DNA of 64,000 bases. Origin: Chenopodium formosanum. Lineage: Eukaryota > Streptophyta > Magnoliopsida > Caryophyllales > Amaranthaceae. The stretch covers positions 4,881,001 to 4,945,000 of the forward strand of contig CM044874.1 in the NCBI GenBank assembly GCA_024500155.1, read 5' to 3'. The notes under the pieces were generated by a model. It was not told where the DNA came from. It made no database searches and saw only the letters and a list, made by a program, of their open reading frames with translations. A program made the position numbers and the translations under genes. This document shows positions 31,301-43,761 of the stretch, piece after piece. Every line of letters starts with the position of its first letter. The first letter of the stretch is position 1.

Positions 31301-34300
31301 ATGCAGCAAAATCAGAGAAGTTCATCATCAGGTTCATCGCAAAGCCCTAGATCTCCTCAATCTCAACCATTTTTATCAGTTTCAGTCTCTGATCCTGTCA
31401 AATTAGGCAATGGCGTCCAAGCTTACATCTCTTACAGAGTCTTCACTAAGGTATAATTTTTCAATTTTTTCTCAATTAGGGTTTTTTGTTTTCCTGCTTT
31501 GATTTCGTAATTCTTCAATATAGTTTTGTTGTTGTCTATATCATAATTTGGATTAGTTTCAATCTTTGATGACTTTCTGATGATTTGTTGCGAACTGGGG
31601 CAATGTTGGTTGCGTTTAAATAGTCATTTTGTTCAATTTCAGAATTGTTTTTGTTCAATTTGGGGTCTTTTATGTGGAAATAGATGTAGAAGGGGTTTTG
31701 ATTTTGGAAGATTGATGAAAGACTACTGAGTTATTGTTTGGAATAATGTTCAATTTTGGGCATATGTGTGTATATTTGTGTAATAGGTATTAATGATGAG
31801 ATGCAGAGTTGAATTGGTAAGGTTGGTGAGCAGTGGTTTGTTTGGTTTGTGGTGTCTTATGCCGAAACCCTGGATGTTGGCACACTAAAGATCTCGAGCT
31901 CGACGAGCTGTGGATTTTGCTTGTGCATTATGATGAGTAGATTACTAGATTTGAGCTATTATTATGGGATCTGAGGAGATTATTTGAGCTGTTATATATG
32001 GTAATTCCAGTCATTTGGGCGAAGGTTTTTAAAAGAAGTTTCGAAGGTCTAAGCGCTTTCACTATATAGAATTAGCTCCAATCTTTTATTGCCATAGGGA
32101 TGTGTTAGGATTGCAACTTGTTGTTTGGACCCGATGAGTTGAGTCACATATTGTGAGGTTGTGGATGAGTTTAGTGTTGTAGTGGTGCAGGCAAGGCTTA
32201 TACAGTGTTTAGTGTTTTAGGTTGCAGGGCAAGTTTTTCCTAGATTTTTTTTTCCCCCTTGCTACCTCTCTTAACAATTCTTAGATACTTTCTTGCCTCA
32301 ACTAGTTACCTTCCCACATCATTTTGCTTGTATGACCAACCTGAGTTGCGTCATTTGATGTGCACTGTTGGCTGTTGCGCACTTGCGCCTCACGCAGGTG
32401 AAGTGTATAGTAGGCTTAGCCAGAGTCATCACAATTTTCATGTATTTTTGGGAAGATTTATCGTACTATAACTAGAACTCTACTCAAGTAGGAGATGTAA
32501 AGCCACTCTCTATTCATTTGATTAACCGCCCTACTCTAATAAGTAACGACAAAGACTTTTGCTAGTATTTAGCAAGCCGACACCTTGCTTCAGAATCTGT
32601 TTTTGCTAAGTTTTTGTTCTGAAGGACTGAATTTGTAATAGACTAGAATTTTTTATTTTTTATTTTTTACTTTTATTTTTGAATGGGCGTATTTGCCTCC
32701 TTCCCTCATTCTGCACCTTAAAAGTTATATATACTTATATATATTAGCTTCTAAATAATCTGAATGATGCTGAAACTGTTTAAAATTTTGGGGGGTAGTG
32801 GAGTACTCTTATACCGTCTTCTTTCCTGCTGGATCTTTGAACGTGTTGGCTGTTGGGAGCTAGAGATTTGCATATGTACACGTGTATGTGTAAGTTGGAT
32901 TCATCTGAACTGGAAGCTTATATTAATGCTGCCTCAGGGAATTTGAAAGTGTTGAAAATTGAATTTGAACGTGTTGAAAATTATATGGAATTTTTTTTAG
33001 AATTTAGTTAAGGTTGTAGAAGCAATTAAATGAACTATATAGATGTTAAGGTTTCCTCTTGACATCTGTGTTTTTTTTTTTCTACTTATTTTTAAGTTGT
33101 GTTTTGAATATGTAACAAATTGTAGGATAATTAAATTGCTACCTTATGACTCAAATACCTATATTGAGATGTGCGAAGTTAGTATGTACCAAAGAGAACA
33201 TGAATCATACACGTAAAAAGTTATTGACCCTACATTATTGATATCTTGGTAATCAGGTTACATGATTAAATGTTCTCGGACATGACAGGAGTGTGTTTGT
33301 GATTGAAATTATCCTTCCTGGCTTTATGACATCATATTTTTAAGTAATCAAATGATTTTTTCCCACAATTGGTTTGGGTGTATATTGGTTGCTTTTGCTG
33401 CTTGTACTTTGTATATCTATTGAAGAAGTTTACAAATCGGATACTCCTAGATTTATTTATCTCACTGCTGTTTCCTATCTGAAATTTTGATTTATTTTAT
33501 TGGTGCTATAAAGTTCTAAACATTCTGAGAGGATGAGCTTAGACATACAGAAAAAAGCCTTCTGACTTTCTAAGAGATGCAAAATCTATTCATTGCATAT
33601 TATGCTCTTTTTTGTCCATTGCTGATATTGGATGATTAAAGTTTATGCAGTTTCTAGTTATTATTTGCTTAAGTTATATAACCTGAAGATAGCTTGATAT
33701 GCTAGTTTCCATCTTCATGTTTGGCAGACAAACTTACCAGATTATCAAGGACCTGAAAAAATTGTCATTCGACGATACAATGACTTTGTTTGGTTACGTG
33801 ATCGCCTTTTTGAGAGATACAAAGGCATCTTTATACCCCCTCTTCCAGAGAAAAGTGCTGTTGGTGAGGTTTTACTTATTGTTTATGGTTTTACACTTAA
33901 ACTTCAATTTTGAAAGCTAATGGTGTTGATGCTAATGTGCTTTGTGTCCATCATGATGTGTGCTTTGCTACATCTGTTCATCAAAATTTTGTTTATGGTG
34001 ACTGATGTAGTCAAAGAAGCTTAATCTTGTTTCTTTGAATTGTAAAAACTTTGTTACTGCATTGTTAATACATTTCTGTGTTTAGGAAGTGTATATAGAA
34101 ATTCTGTACAACTATAATCACAATGAATTGAAAACCATAGTGAATATCACTGATGATGGAGTGTATGTGTCTCATGTAAAAATTAGGGCAGTGTTTTTGT
34201 GTTAAAGTTCTAGAAAGGGCTTTCCTTCATTTTTTTGGAAAGGGCTGCTGAAGCAATCTTATAATTGTGGTGATTTCAATCCTTAATTTACGAGGACATA

Positions 34301-37300
34301 ATGCATGCTTCGACTGTTTTTGAGTGAGTGCGTTTTTTTTTGGTCATTTAGCAGTGGAACTTGGTCATAAGCCTTCTAGTGACAGTTTTTGCTATATAGC
34401 ACTCAAATTATGGCTTACTATCATTATTATGGGAAAAGATTTAAAGGATAGGCTCCATACAAATCAAATCGAGGGTCTAAATTTTGAAGGCCATTGTGTA
34501 ATGGACTTTATTAAACCTTTCAAATACTTGTTGCTAATAAATGAACCGTTAGGGCTTTATACAGCTACATAAGCTAAAATATTTTCTTTTAAGAGAAATT
34601 TATCCACAATACTTGATTTGTTGGTAGATTTAATTTTTGTTTAAAAAACTTTTTTGAACTAGTTTATTCGTTAACCTATTTAAAAACTGTTGGACTTTTT
34701 GACAGAGCTGCTAAATGCTAATATTTGGAGTGTTGGACTGATTAGCTTAACTATTGGTTTTAAATGCTTGATATGATTTTGTTTACTCTTTGTAGAGAAA
34801 TTTCGCTTCAGTGCCGAATTCATTGAAATGAGGCGTCAAGGTTTGGATTTATTTGTTAACCGGATAGCTTCACATCCTGAACTTCGCCTAAGTGATGATC
34901 TGAGGTTATTTTTGCAGGCAGATGAAGAGGTCAGTTGCTTGATTATGTCCCATAAATGCCATATATTATTACGTTTGTTAATCTTCTTGAAAGAGTAGTA
35001 TGGCTGGATATCCATTAGGCAATTAGTAATGAGAAACTTATTGTTATTACTATATCCGTCTAAAATAGTGCTTTCATAGCTGCTGAAGTGGTGTTACGTA
35101 TTTCACTTGGTGTCATTTCTGTTGATCTTTATGATTTCTGCGTTGATTCATTGTGTGGTAATGATAGTGCAGTCTTTGATCATGGCCGTCATGCCATACC
35201 CTCAATTTCTCATTGTTATTCTTCTGACTATGCTCCTTTGTCAACAGGCTGCAGGCTAGCCAAAAGCTCTAATTAATATTTGTAGGGCTAGTCTATGCAC
35301 GCCTTCTCTTCCAATAAGTGCCTCCTGTAAATCTGTAATACATCCTTATATCAAAGCTTAGCTAATCAGTTGCAGATCTGCAGAACTGCTCATGTATTCA
35401 TTTCATTAATTTAATTTTCTTTCTGGTGGCTAATGTATGGGTCAATGAGAGTATAGAGTAGCATCCAAGCTATAGAGCTAGAAAATCTAAATACAGGCAA
35501 ACTCAAGATCTCACATAAATTTTTTTCCTGCTAGAAATATGTTTTTTGATTTCCTGCAAGACCTTGATCTTTTATAGGTGTAACATATACCATATCTGAG
35601 CTATAGGATAGGATTCTTTTAGCTAATACATAGCAGGATAAGGTTTGATATTTGGAGGCTGACGAGAAAATAAAGTCACTATCCTGTCGTTATTTAGGTT
35701 GTTAATAGAGAAAGTGCGTACAAACTCGATCCTTTTTTACGAGAGCCATCAGCATGTAACCTGTTCAGATATCTTATAGGTAGTTGCCTATGCAGCACGG
35801 AAACATTGATGGGAAAACCTCACTTTTCAAGAAGTTCAATACGAGGACATTTCACTAAAACAAAAGTAGAAAGGAAAATTAAAAATCGTCAATGCACCAA
35901 GTAGCAAATACAGTAGTAAGCAACAACAATGTCAAATATATCAACAAATTATAACTTAGCCGCTAAATTCCAAATTTACAAAATGTCCTAATAAGAGGGC
36001 AGTGTGGTTGTAGGGAAGTAAGCAAAGAGAGAAAGGTTTTAGAAATCAACTAAGTCATCAATTCAGTTTGGAGATATGTGATAGTTTCAATGATCAAATT
36101 TTGGGCCTCCCATTCGAATTTTAATACTGAAGATAGAGCTAGAGCCTGTTTCTTTTAATTTTTTTATTTTTTATTTGTTAAAGGAATAGTGCATATTATT
36201 AACTTGAAACTAACTTGTTGTATAATACATTCGTGGCTTAATCAGTTGGGACATGATTTTCCCAAACATGTTCATACCTAATAGGCACTATTCTAGCGAG
36301 ATGATGGGCTACAAAATTACCCTCCCGTTTGACATACGACCAATAAACATAATTAAAAGAATAGCTTAAAACGAAAATATCCTCAATGATGTTATCTAAA
36401 TCAGAGAAGTAGAAAGAAACTCCTGTTTTAATAATGTTCCAATTTGATTGAGAGTTTTGACTCAGACAGTGACGAAAAAAATGGCTGCATAGCTCCATAT
36501 GTTGGGGGGAAGCAGTGAGCTTCATGTGGTCTCTTTGGTGAGCCTCAATTAACTTTTTTGGGAGCCTGAGAGCCTGATAGTGTGAAAGCCGAGAGATAGG
36601 ATCTTACTAAGTGCACTGGCTAGTAAGTAATTTTGAGTTGACTGCAGACCAACCCAGCAAAGGTTGATGCGGGTCTGAGACTCTGAGTGACTAATTGAGA
36701 ATTCTCTGAGATTGAGAATGTGAGGTCAGAGTCACCTGTCAAGAGCACAGTGTAAGAGATTAACAGATCTTAGTTTACTGTATTCAGAAGCTTGAATGGC
36801 AAGTCATTCAGTTATTTTCCCTTTATTTGGTGGATGTGTTTGAGCTGAAAGCTTATATTATTCTTGCCCATTTCGGGACTTAATTCCCGTTTCTCAGCAT
36901 TTCAAAATGATTCTTGTTCTAGGATAGCAAAATAAAGGGGGTAGATGGTTTCCATGCTTCATGGGTGATTAACAAATGCCTTATGCCTGGGCTGTCAAAA
37001 TTTGCTAGAAAGAGTAGTATTCTTTGCTTGGCCAACTAGGGAGTACAGTGGTTCGAGATTGTAGTTGTTGACATTATTGCTGCTGAGTGAGGCTTCATTG
37101 CCTTCATATGTATAGTACCATGTTATCCTTTTCATCTTTGTGCTGGATTTATCATTCTTATGTTATGAGGCTGATTTTTGAGACTTCAGATATTCGAAGG
37201 GGGTGAAGATAAATGTTGCTTGTAATATGTACTAATGGCAGCTTTTTTTTATTTTTATTTTTATTTATTTATTTATTTTTTTTTTTGGAACTATGCTATG

Positions 37301-39181
37301 CCTGTAAAGACCTGTGTTTGTTATTACTTTATTTATTGGTTAAAGCAATTGCTGTCTGGGAGATTGGGATTGTGTACTGCTACTATTATCTGACAACTAT
37401 TCTACATGTAATCCTGAAAACTGATATATGATCTTTTTGGGTTTCCTGTTTGTCAGACAATGGAGAGAGTGAGGGCTCAAGACCTTGGTATTTTCAAGAA
37501 GCCTTCTGATCTAATGCAAATCTTCAAGGTATTGTTGATCAACAAAACAAAGCCTGCTTGTCAAAAACTGCTTAATTAAATAAATGCATTTATGGTCTTG
37601 GTAATTTGGAAACACAATGTTTGATCAAGTATCAAATGTAAGAATTGCATAATGCTTATTGGCTGAATATTATTTAATTGAGAGAAAGATATTGGTAAAA
37701 TTTTGTATTCCTTTCATCATGTAACTGCTATGTACAATTTGCTCTCCACTTTTTACAGGACATGCAATCCAAAGTAAGTGATGTTGTTTTAGGGAAGGAG
37801 AAACCTGTTGAAGAATCAACTCCTGAGTATGAGAAGATGAAACGTTATATCTTTGAGCTTGAAGAGCACTTGGGGGAAGCACAGAAGCATGCTTTTCGCC
37901 TTGTTAAGAGGCATAGAGGTGAGTAAAAGGCTTTTTGCAATCTCACTGTATCTGATACTACACCTGTTGGCATATAGCAATCATTGTGACATTATAAACA
38001 ATATCCAATATTCAATTCCAGAGCTGGGACAATCACTGTCCGATTTTGGAAAGGCAGTCAAGCTCTTAGGTGCCTGTGAGGGAGATTCTCTTGGAAAGGC
38101 ATTTGCTGAGCTTGGCACAAAGTCAGAAGAGTTGTCAATCAAGCTACAAGCAGAGGCATGGTTTTCTCATTATAACCGTAGTAGTATACCCAATATGGGC
38201 TTTTAGTCATCAGCTAAATTTTTCTGTTCGGTGGCTAACTAGTTGGGGATCTGAGTAAGCTATCCATTAATGTGCAGGCCCACCATCTACTAATGAATTT
38301 TGAAGAACCTCTGAAAGATTATGTTCGTGCTGTGCAGTCTATCAAGGTTTTCTTTTGGCTCATTTAAAGCATAAAGCACTTTTCTTTCTATTTTATTACT
38401 TTTTTTTTTGATAAAAAAGTGACAGAAAACATGAAATATTATCGTGAATGTTCAGATTTTTCTGTTGGAAACATTGCTAATAACTTCTTGTACTTGCTGA
38501 ACAGGCCACTATAGCAGAGAGAGCTACTGCCTTTAAGCAACATTGTGAGCTGTCTGAAGCAGTGAAGCTGAAGGAAATAAATCTGTATGATTCTTGATCT
38601 TTTTTTTTTCTAAGACTATAAGCATCATGCACCAGTCGCCCTTTATTTTGTTTACTTTAAGAAATATGTTACTTTTACTTTGGAAGTTCAGACTTGGGAG
38701 CCTTGCATATTGCTTGTAATGCAAATCTGTTTTACTTATTGAGTCACATATTAGATATTACTGTCTTAACTGTAATTGCTGTTCAATATGTAGCCATTGC
38801 TTAAATCCCACTAATATTTTGATTAACCTTCAGAGATAAGCTCATGCTCACAAGGTCAGACAAATATGGAGATGCTGAGGCTGAATATCGGGAGGTAAAT
38901 TTACCGTAAATTTTGGTGTTGATTGAATCTCTGTAATATCTCCAGTATCTCCAGAGTGCTTTTTGTCACTGCAGCTAAAAGCAGAAAGTGAGGAAGCAAC
39001 TAGAAGGTTTGAGACTATTGTTCGATTAATGAACGAAGAGATGGTACGCTTTCAAGAACAAAAAACAGCCGATATGGGGGTAGCATTTCATGAATTTGCC
39101 AAAGGACAAGCACACTTGGCCAACAGCATTGCTGGAGCCTGGAGAGGCTTGCTTCCAAAGCTTGAAGCCTGCTCTTCTTGA
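31301..39181 (+). CDS. SNX1: sorting nexin 1, retromer-associated
   Basis: Ten exons: 31301-31450, 33728-33863, 34796-34929, 37457-37528, 37759-37918, 38022-38155, 38278-38346, 38505-38584, 38834-38894, 38975-39181. They join to a 400-residue protein, close to the family length. The N-terminus is Ser/Pro-rich. The PX phosphoinositide-binding domain includes Arg65-Arg66-Tyr67 (RRYNDFVWLRDRL), PPLPEK and RQGLDLFVNRIASHPEL. The rest is a Vps5/BAR coiled coil (NFEEPLKDYVRAVQSIK; ERATAFKQHCELSE; MGVAFHEFAKGQA). SNX1 works on endosomes in cargo recycling, including auxin carriers in plants. Intron 6 appears to use a GC donor (AGAG|GCATGG). Introns 1 and 3 are over 2 kb; intron 3 holds a LINE remnant. 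Confidence 0.95.
36150..36540 (-). mobile_element. LINE RNase H fragment in SNX1 intron 3
   Basis: The minus-strand frame 36525-36238 ends with VYWSYVKREGNFVAHHLARI, the C-terminal block of LINE RVT_3 RNase H domains. A T-rich stretch at 36156-36180 would be its poly(A) end. The upstream part is lost. It lies antisense to SNX1 between exons 3 and 4. Confidence 0.65.
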
Positions 39182-39987
39182 TTATTGAGGCAAAAGGTGA
39201 AAACAGAGCCCAAAAGGAATGGGGTGGGTGGTCCGCAGGAATGCCAAGAGCATCTGTTTCTCTTGTAAAGGATTTTCAGATTTTTTTTTCTATTTTTTTT
39301 TTTTGGGGTGAACTTTGTTCATCTGTTGTAGCAACATCAGTACATCACAGATTATCTGGAAAATCTTATGTCTTAACTTGTAAAATACCCAGATGAGTTG
39401 CGAAAGTTGGGAATATCGGATTGTGTGTAATATTGTGCACATAAAGAAGATAAATTCACTTTGTATTTGCATCTTTATTAACATTTGTGAAAACTGTGTG
39501 TACTGTAGTGGTTCAATCGGTGCTTCAGTGATAAGTTGAAGCCTTGTTTATAAGTTAACATCAGGCTATATATTTCAATTTAATGCTCCTCAACATGTAC
39601 ACATTATCTTCTAGTACTCTGTTTCACCTTTAATAAAAATTGCACTGTTAATTTTATCTAAAAACACATGTAAAAGGCAAATAAAACTTTTATTTATGGA
39701 CGGGTTGAGTAATTGAAATCATCTAAAATGATCATAAAATTATACTCCTTCTGTTTTAAAAAGATGAATAATAGTTCGCTCTTAATATTTACTCATATTA
39801 TTTTTATTATTACGGAACATACCTTTTCCAGGTAAGGCCTTAAATCTAATTCTTTTCATATGACTGACCAACTGGCAACTGTCCACCAAAATCCTATCTA
39901 TCTTCAGCCATCAACTTCTCATCCTCCCATAAAATTTTCCATCCAATAAATAAAATAAAATAAAATAAAACTTCAGTGAAGAGGCCA

Positions 39988-42463
39988 ATGGCTTCAGCAA
40001 CTGCTAGACAAGTACTCAACCCACAGATTTTACAGTCAAATAACTGTCTGTTTTCAGGTCATCACCCCATTTCAACTTCACTTTCTTTCACTTGTAATTC
40101 TAATGCCAATCACATTCTTTCTCCTAATTCTTCCTTGTTTTTCTCCGGCCACCGGCATATGCCGGTTGTGGTGAAATCATCACCTGCGAAAGATGGCGGC
40201 GTTGGCGGTGATGATGAAGAGGGTGTTTCTCTTGGAACCATGAGGTTGCCTTCAGACACTGATGTCCCCAGGTTTGAGACTTTACTCTTTCAGGTAATCC
40301 TCTTTCCGTTCTTTTTTAATTACAACGTTTTGACTTAATACACTATTATTTGCACATTCTCTTATGGGAGGTCTTGTTAAATTCGTTTCAACATATCTCG
40401 TTAATAGTTTAAGTGTTCGTATAACATTTGATCATTATTAGTGATAAATTAAGGTGAAATTTGGACTAATTGAGGACATTTAATGGATTAATAAACAGTG
40501 GGCAAATAGTCTGAACCAAGGAGCTCAGTTGCCACTTCCTGTTCCACTAAAGGTTAGTTGTGTTAGTCCCTCTTTTTACTCCTTGTATTATCATTAGCTT
40601 TTTATTATGTAATGATAGTACTTGAATTTGGTCTTTGGAATAGCTGGAAAATTATCTCTTTTTAAGTGTCTTGAATATAAGCTTAAGTTGCTTATTCATT
40701 AGATTTATAATTGAATCATCTTTTACCTTTGAAGTGTTTGAAATCACAGTGATGTAGAGGTGTAATGATCATTTGACACGACAATATATTAAGTGTTTTC
40801 GCGTAACAGAAATATTGTGCCATGTTGTAATAGTGTAAGACTAATATGGTGTATATATGTCATAAATTATGTGGTGGTCCGATTTATATGATACAAATGG
40901 GAGGGACTAGATGAGTTGATGGTCAGACCTTACAAGTCTGGAACCTCTAGGTACCTGTCCTGTTTTCCCAATATTGTACAACACATAACTTCTGGAGTAT
41001 GAAACATGTAAGTGAAATATGCACCTTTTGTTTGGGAGGGGACTGGAACCTAACATCCCAGAACTGATCCCCGAATCCGGGTTAGCCTTTAGGGTGAACC
41101 GGGTGAACACCCCAAAAAAAAAATAAAAATATGCACCTTTTGTAAATCATGCAAGAAGAATTGGAAATGGCTTTGCAAACAGGATGCTTTCTTCCCCATA
41201 TTGCCTGATGACCGAAGAAATAGCAGGCACTTTCATGTTTTCGAGAGCTTCAATTCTTGCCCACCCAGATCTTGTACACTACAGCTGCCACTGCTGCTAT
41301 CTCAACCTCTTCCTAAACTGAGATTTCTTAGTTCTTCTGTCAAATCATTTTAGAAGCATTCACATATCAGTAATTTTGGCACCTCTGTTGGTTCTGTATG
41401 CACTGGTTACTGAACTCGCAATTATAAATAATTGATTGTGGGATTCACATACCTTATAGTGCAATTTTCAGTTCCGCATTTCTTCAATTTGAATAGGCTT
41501 TGGCCCTTTTCCTTGTTTGCAATCTACCTAGTATGGCTCAAGTAGCACTACTTGTAGCTTGGTATTCCTTCCAATCCCTTTTATATAGACGGCGTGTACC
41601 CATCTCACCCACTATTTGTCAGCCTTCCTAGCAATGTCCTAGAATTGCTTTCCAACTGCTGCTCTATTCTACACTAATATGTTTCTAATACTCCAACGAC
41701 CACACTTAGACCCAAACAAACTGTTCCAGGCCATAGATCCTGGATTATTACTGTCATCTTGTCCAGGCCACAAGGATCTACAGATGGTTTTTACTCTCTT
41801 CAAGATACCCTTAGGAGAATAAAGATCAGCCCTCAATAGAAGTTAATGTTTTGGCCTGACCAGAACACCTAAATGCTTAAATGCAAGTGCTCCAATCCCA
41901 AAACTAGACGTCTAAGCAATTTAGTCAACTAGACGCTGGTTCATACCACAAGGGATAAACGAAAACTTCTCTTTATTAGCCATCACGGCATTAGTGGAAG
42001 CGAATGAACAACTTAAGGCCATAAAGCATTATTTTTACAGAAGGTGAAATATTTGCCATTTACCTGCTATGAGTGTGAGATATATGCACTAGCCACAAAC
42101 ATTCATGAAACGCGTGCAAGCATTCATCATGCAGCGTGTAATAACTTGGCAGAGGGAAGGATATAGGAGCTATAGTTCTTCAAATTTCTGGTCAAAAACT
42201 TGTTTAATATGATATGTTTATAACAGGTTGACAAGATTGAAGGAGGGGTAAGGCTAGGCTTTGTAGAAATCGACGATGGGAAGACACAGGTTCGAGTGTA
42301 CATTGATTGTCAAATAATTAAAGGAAGCAATGACTCTGGCCCTTTAACTTTCAGAGCTACTAGAAAAGGTGCCCTCAAAAACAAGGTGCCGCTTGGTGAG
42401 CCCAGAATCATGAAGAGCCTTCTTGCAGCTCTCAAGACATCTGTTGAAATCGCCAGAGTTTGA
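39988..42463 (+). CDS. plastid-targeted DUF7148-like protein
   Basis: Three exons: 39988-40293, 40499-40552, 42227-42463; 198 residues, phase 0 at both junctions. The first ~65 residues are Ser/Asn/Thr-rich and acid-poor, like a chloroplast transit peptide. The conserved part starts at LGTMRLPSDTDVPRFETLLFQ, passes through WANSLNQGAQLPLPVPLKVDKI, then GGVRLGFVEIDDGKTQVRVY, and ends GEPRIMKSLLAALKTSVEIA. I match this to a conserved plant protein family of unknown function, recalled as DUF7148; no catalytic motif is visible. The start is the ATG at 39988, not an upstream GTG in frame. Intron 2 (1.67 kb) contains retroelement debris. It starts about 800 bp after SNX1. Confidence 0.78.
41032..41127 (+). 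mobile_element. short SINE-like retroposon with 16-bp duplication
   Basis: A 96-bp insert ending in an A-rich tail (41114-41127) is flanked by AATATGCACCTTTTGT at 41016-41031 and 41128-41143. The body includes GATCCCCGAATCCGGGTTAG and GTGAACCGGGTGAACACCCC. The perfect long duplication plus poly(A) shows retroposition. The body is either a short SINE or a 5'-truncated copy of a longer one. Confidence 0.78.
41160..41990 (-). mobile_element. LINE remnant in intron 2 of the DUF7148-like gene
   Basis: Translating the minus strand gives broken matches to the C-terminal RT/zf-RVT region of plant LINEs. Examples are ILKRVKTICRS followed by LWSGQDDSNNPGSMAWNSLC, WNRAAVGKQLW, and RKADKLWVRWVHAVYIKG. 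Frameshifts and stops are frequent, so it is old. Confidence 0.68.
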
Positions 42464-43010
42464 TGATCGAATTTGTCTATTTTTAACACAGTTTATAAGA
42501 TTGATACATGATCAAAATATATCCTCAAGGTGAAATTTCTTGTCATATTTCTACTCTATACTAATGTGACAATGTGTCCTATCTTCTCATTCAATTTTGA
42601 CCCTTAAATTTCTTGAATTTGAAACTCATACAGTATGAATCAATCTCTAGGACTCAAGCTAGCCTAGAGTCCTAGACATAATTAATGTACTACATAAGAC
42701 TTCGAAATAGGCATGTCTCGTATCTAACACGTAAACGGACACATACGAATACTGATATCACCTATGTAAATGGTAAGGTTTCCCAATTTTCATCCCAGAA
42801 ATAAAAAGGGAATTTTTTTTTTCCTCTTTTGAAGACAAAAATAATTCTTCCTTTTAGCATTATAAAAAAAAGTATTATGCAGGATCTTTTTACTTGGATT
42901 TTTCCAAGGTTTCAAAAATACTGTAAATTGATATAATTCCACGTTAGTTTCTTTGTAAATAATTTTGATGAATTTTCTCTCTCCATAATTTACAATACCG
43001 TTTTTTCTGT

Positions 43011-43018
43011 TATAAATA
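43011..43018 (+). promoter_or_regulatory. TATA box of the B3-domain gene
   Basis: TATAAATA lies 46 bp upstream of the ATG at 43057, implying a very short leader. Confidence 0.6.
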
Positions 43019-43056
43019 CACTTCCCTAAAAAAATCCCCTGTTTTCACCAACAACA

Positions 43057-43761
43057 ATGGATCAAAACGCAGCCTCCACTTCCAAAAACACAGACGAACT
43101 CAAAGAAATTACTGATGCTGCATTGATTCTTCTATCTCTCAAGCACACAAAACTCGACCCCGAGACCGCCTTCCAACTCGAATCAATGAAAAGATCCACC
43201 CTTGCACACCATACTCCAAGACCTCACCCACCAATATCCATCCCTGATGATCAAATCCCACCTCGACAAAACCGGTTTCTTCGTCCTCCAAATCATCATC
43301 AACAAAATCGACAACGAGAGCAAAAACAAGAACACCATCTTCCTGCATCTTCAATGGTGGAAAGTCTGCAAGACATAGTAGGACAACAAGGTGGATCAGT
43401 GAAAAAAGATCTTACAGAAAGAGACTTAAACAGTGATCTTGAATGCTTGTATCTAAACAAAGAAAAGACTAAGTCGAATTTCGAGTCGTTTTTCTCAAAG
43501 GAAGAAGAACTGATTTATGCAAAACTTGGTAAGATTAAGGTTACAGTTTATGACAGTCAAGGAAGAGGGTATGAAATGTATTATAAAAAGTGGAAAAAGT
43601 ACAATTTACCTGCTCTTAATGGTTATCAATGGTGCAATTTCTGTAAAGATCATGAATTAACAGTTGCTGATGTTGTTACTCTTTCGATTTTTCGACATGC
43701 TTACACTCATCAACTGTGTTTCTTTTGTTCTGTTCGTCGGACCGCCCCGGTTGCAGCCTAA
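43057..43761 (+). CDS. B3-domain-like protein (At1g05920/DUF313 type)
   Basis: An intronless 234-residue protein. The N-terminal half is polar, with a Pro/His/Gln-rich stretch at about 65-100. The C-terminal half (about 140-230) resembles the plant-specific B3 fold of the REM/DUF313 group. Its blocks are KVTVYDSQGRGYEMYYKKW, then LNGYQWCNFCKDHELTVADV and VTLSIFRHAYTHQLCFF. B3 proteins bind DNA in the nucleus as transcription regulators. It is shorter than many relatives, and the middle has low-complexity sequence, so expression and function are uncertain. The Met at 43057 is the first in frame after the TATA box. Confidence 0.7.
   Translation: MDQNAASTSKNTDELKEITDAALILLSLKHTKLDPETAFQLESMKRSTLAHHTPRPHPPISIPDDQIPPRQNRFLRPPNHHQQNRQREQKQEHHLPASSMVESLQDIVGQQGGSVKKDLTERDLNSDLECLYLNKEKTKSNFESFFSKEEELIYAKLGKIKVTVYDSQGRGYEMYYKKWKKYNLPALNGYQWCNFCKDHELTVADVVTLSIFRHAYTHQLCFFCSVRRTAPVAA

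Noticed and set aside
34930..37456. Several 60-95-codon frames in SNX1 intron 3 as separate genes
   Set aside because: Apart from the LINE RNase H fragment they have no recognisable domains, and the intron is bounded by clear SNX1 exons.
39976..39987. Upstream in-frame start for the DUF7148-like gene
   Set aside because: The codon there is GTG. The first ATG is at 39988 and gives a sound transit-peptide start.
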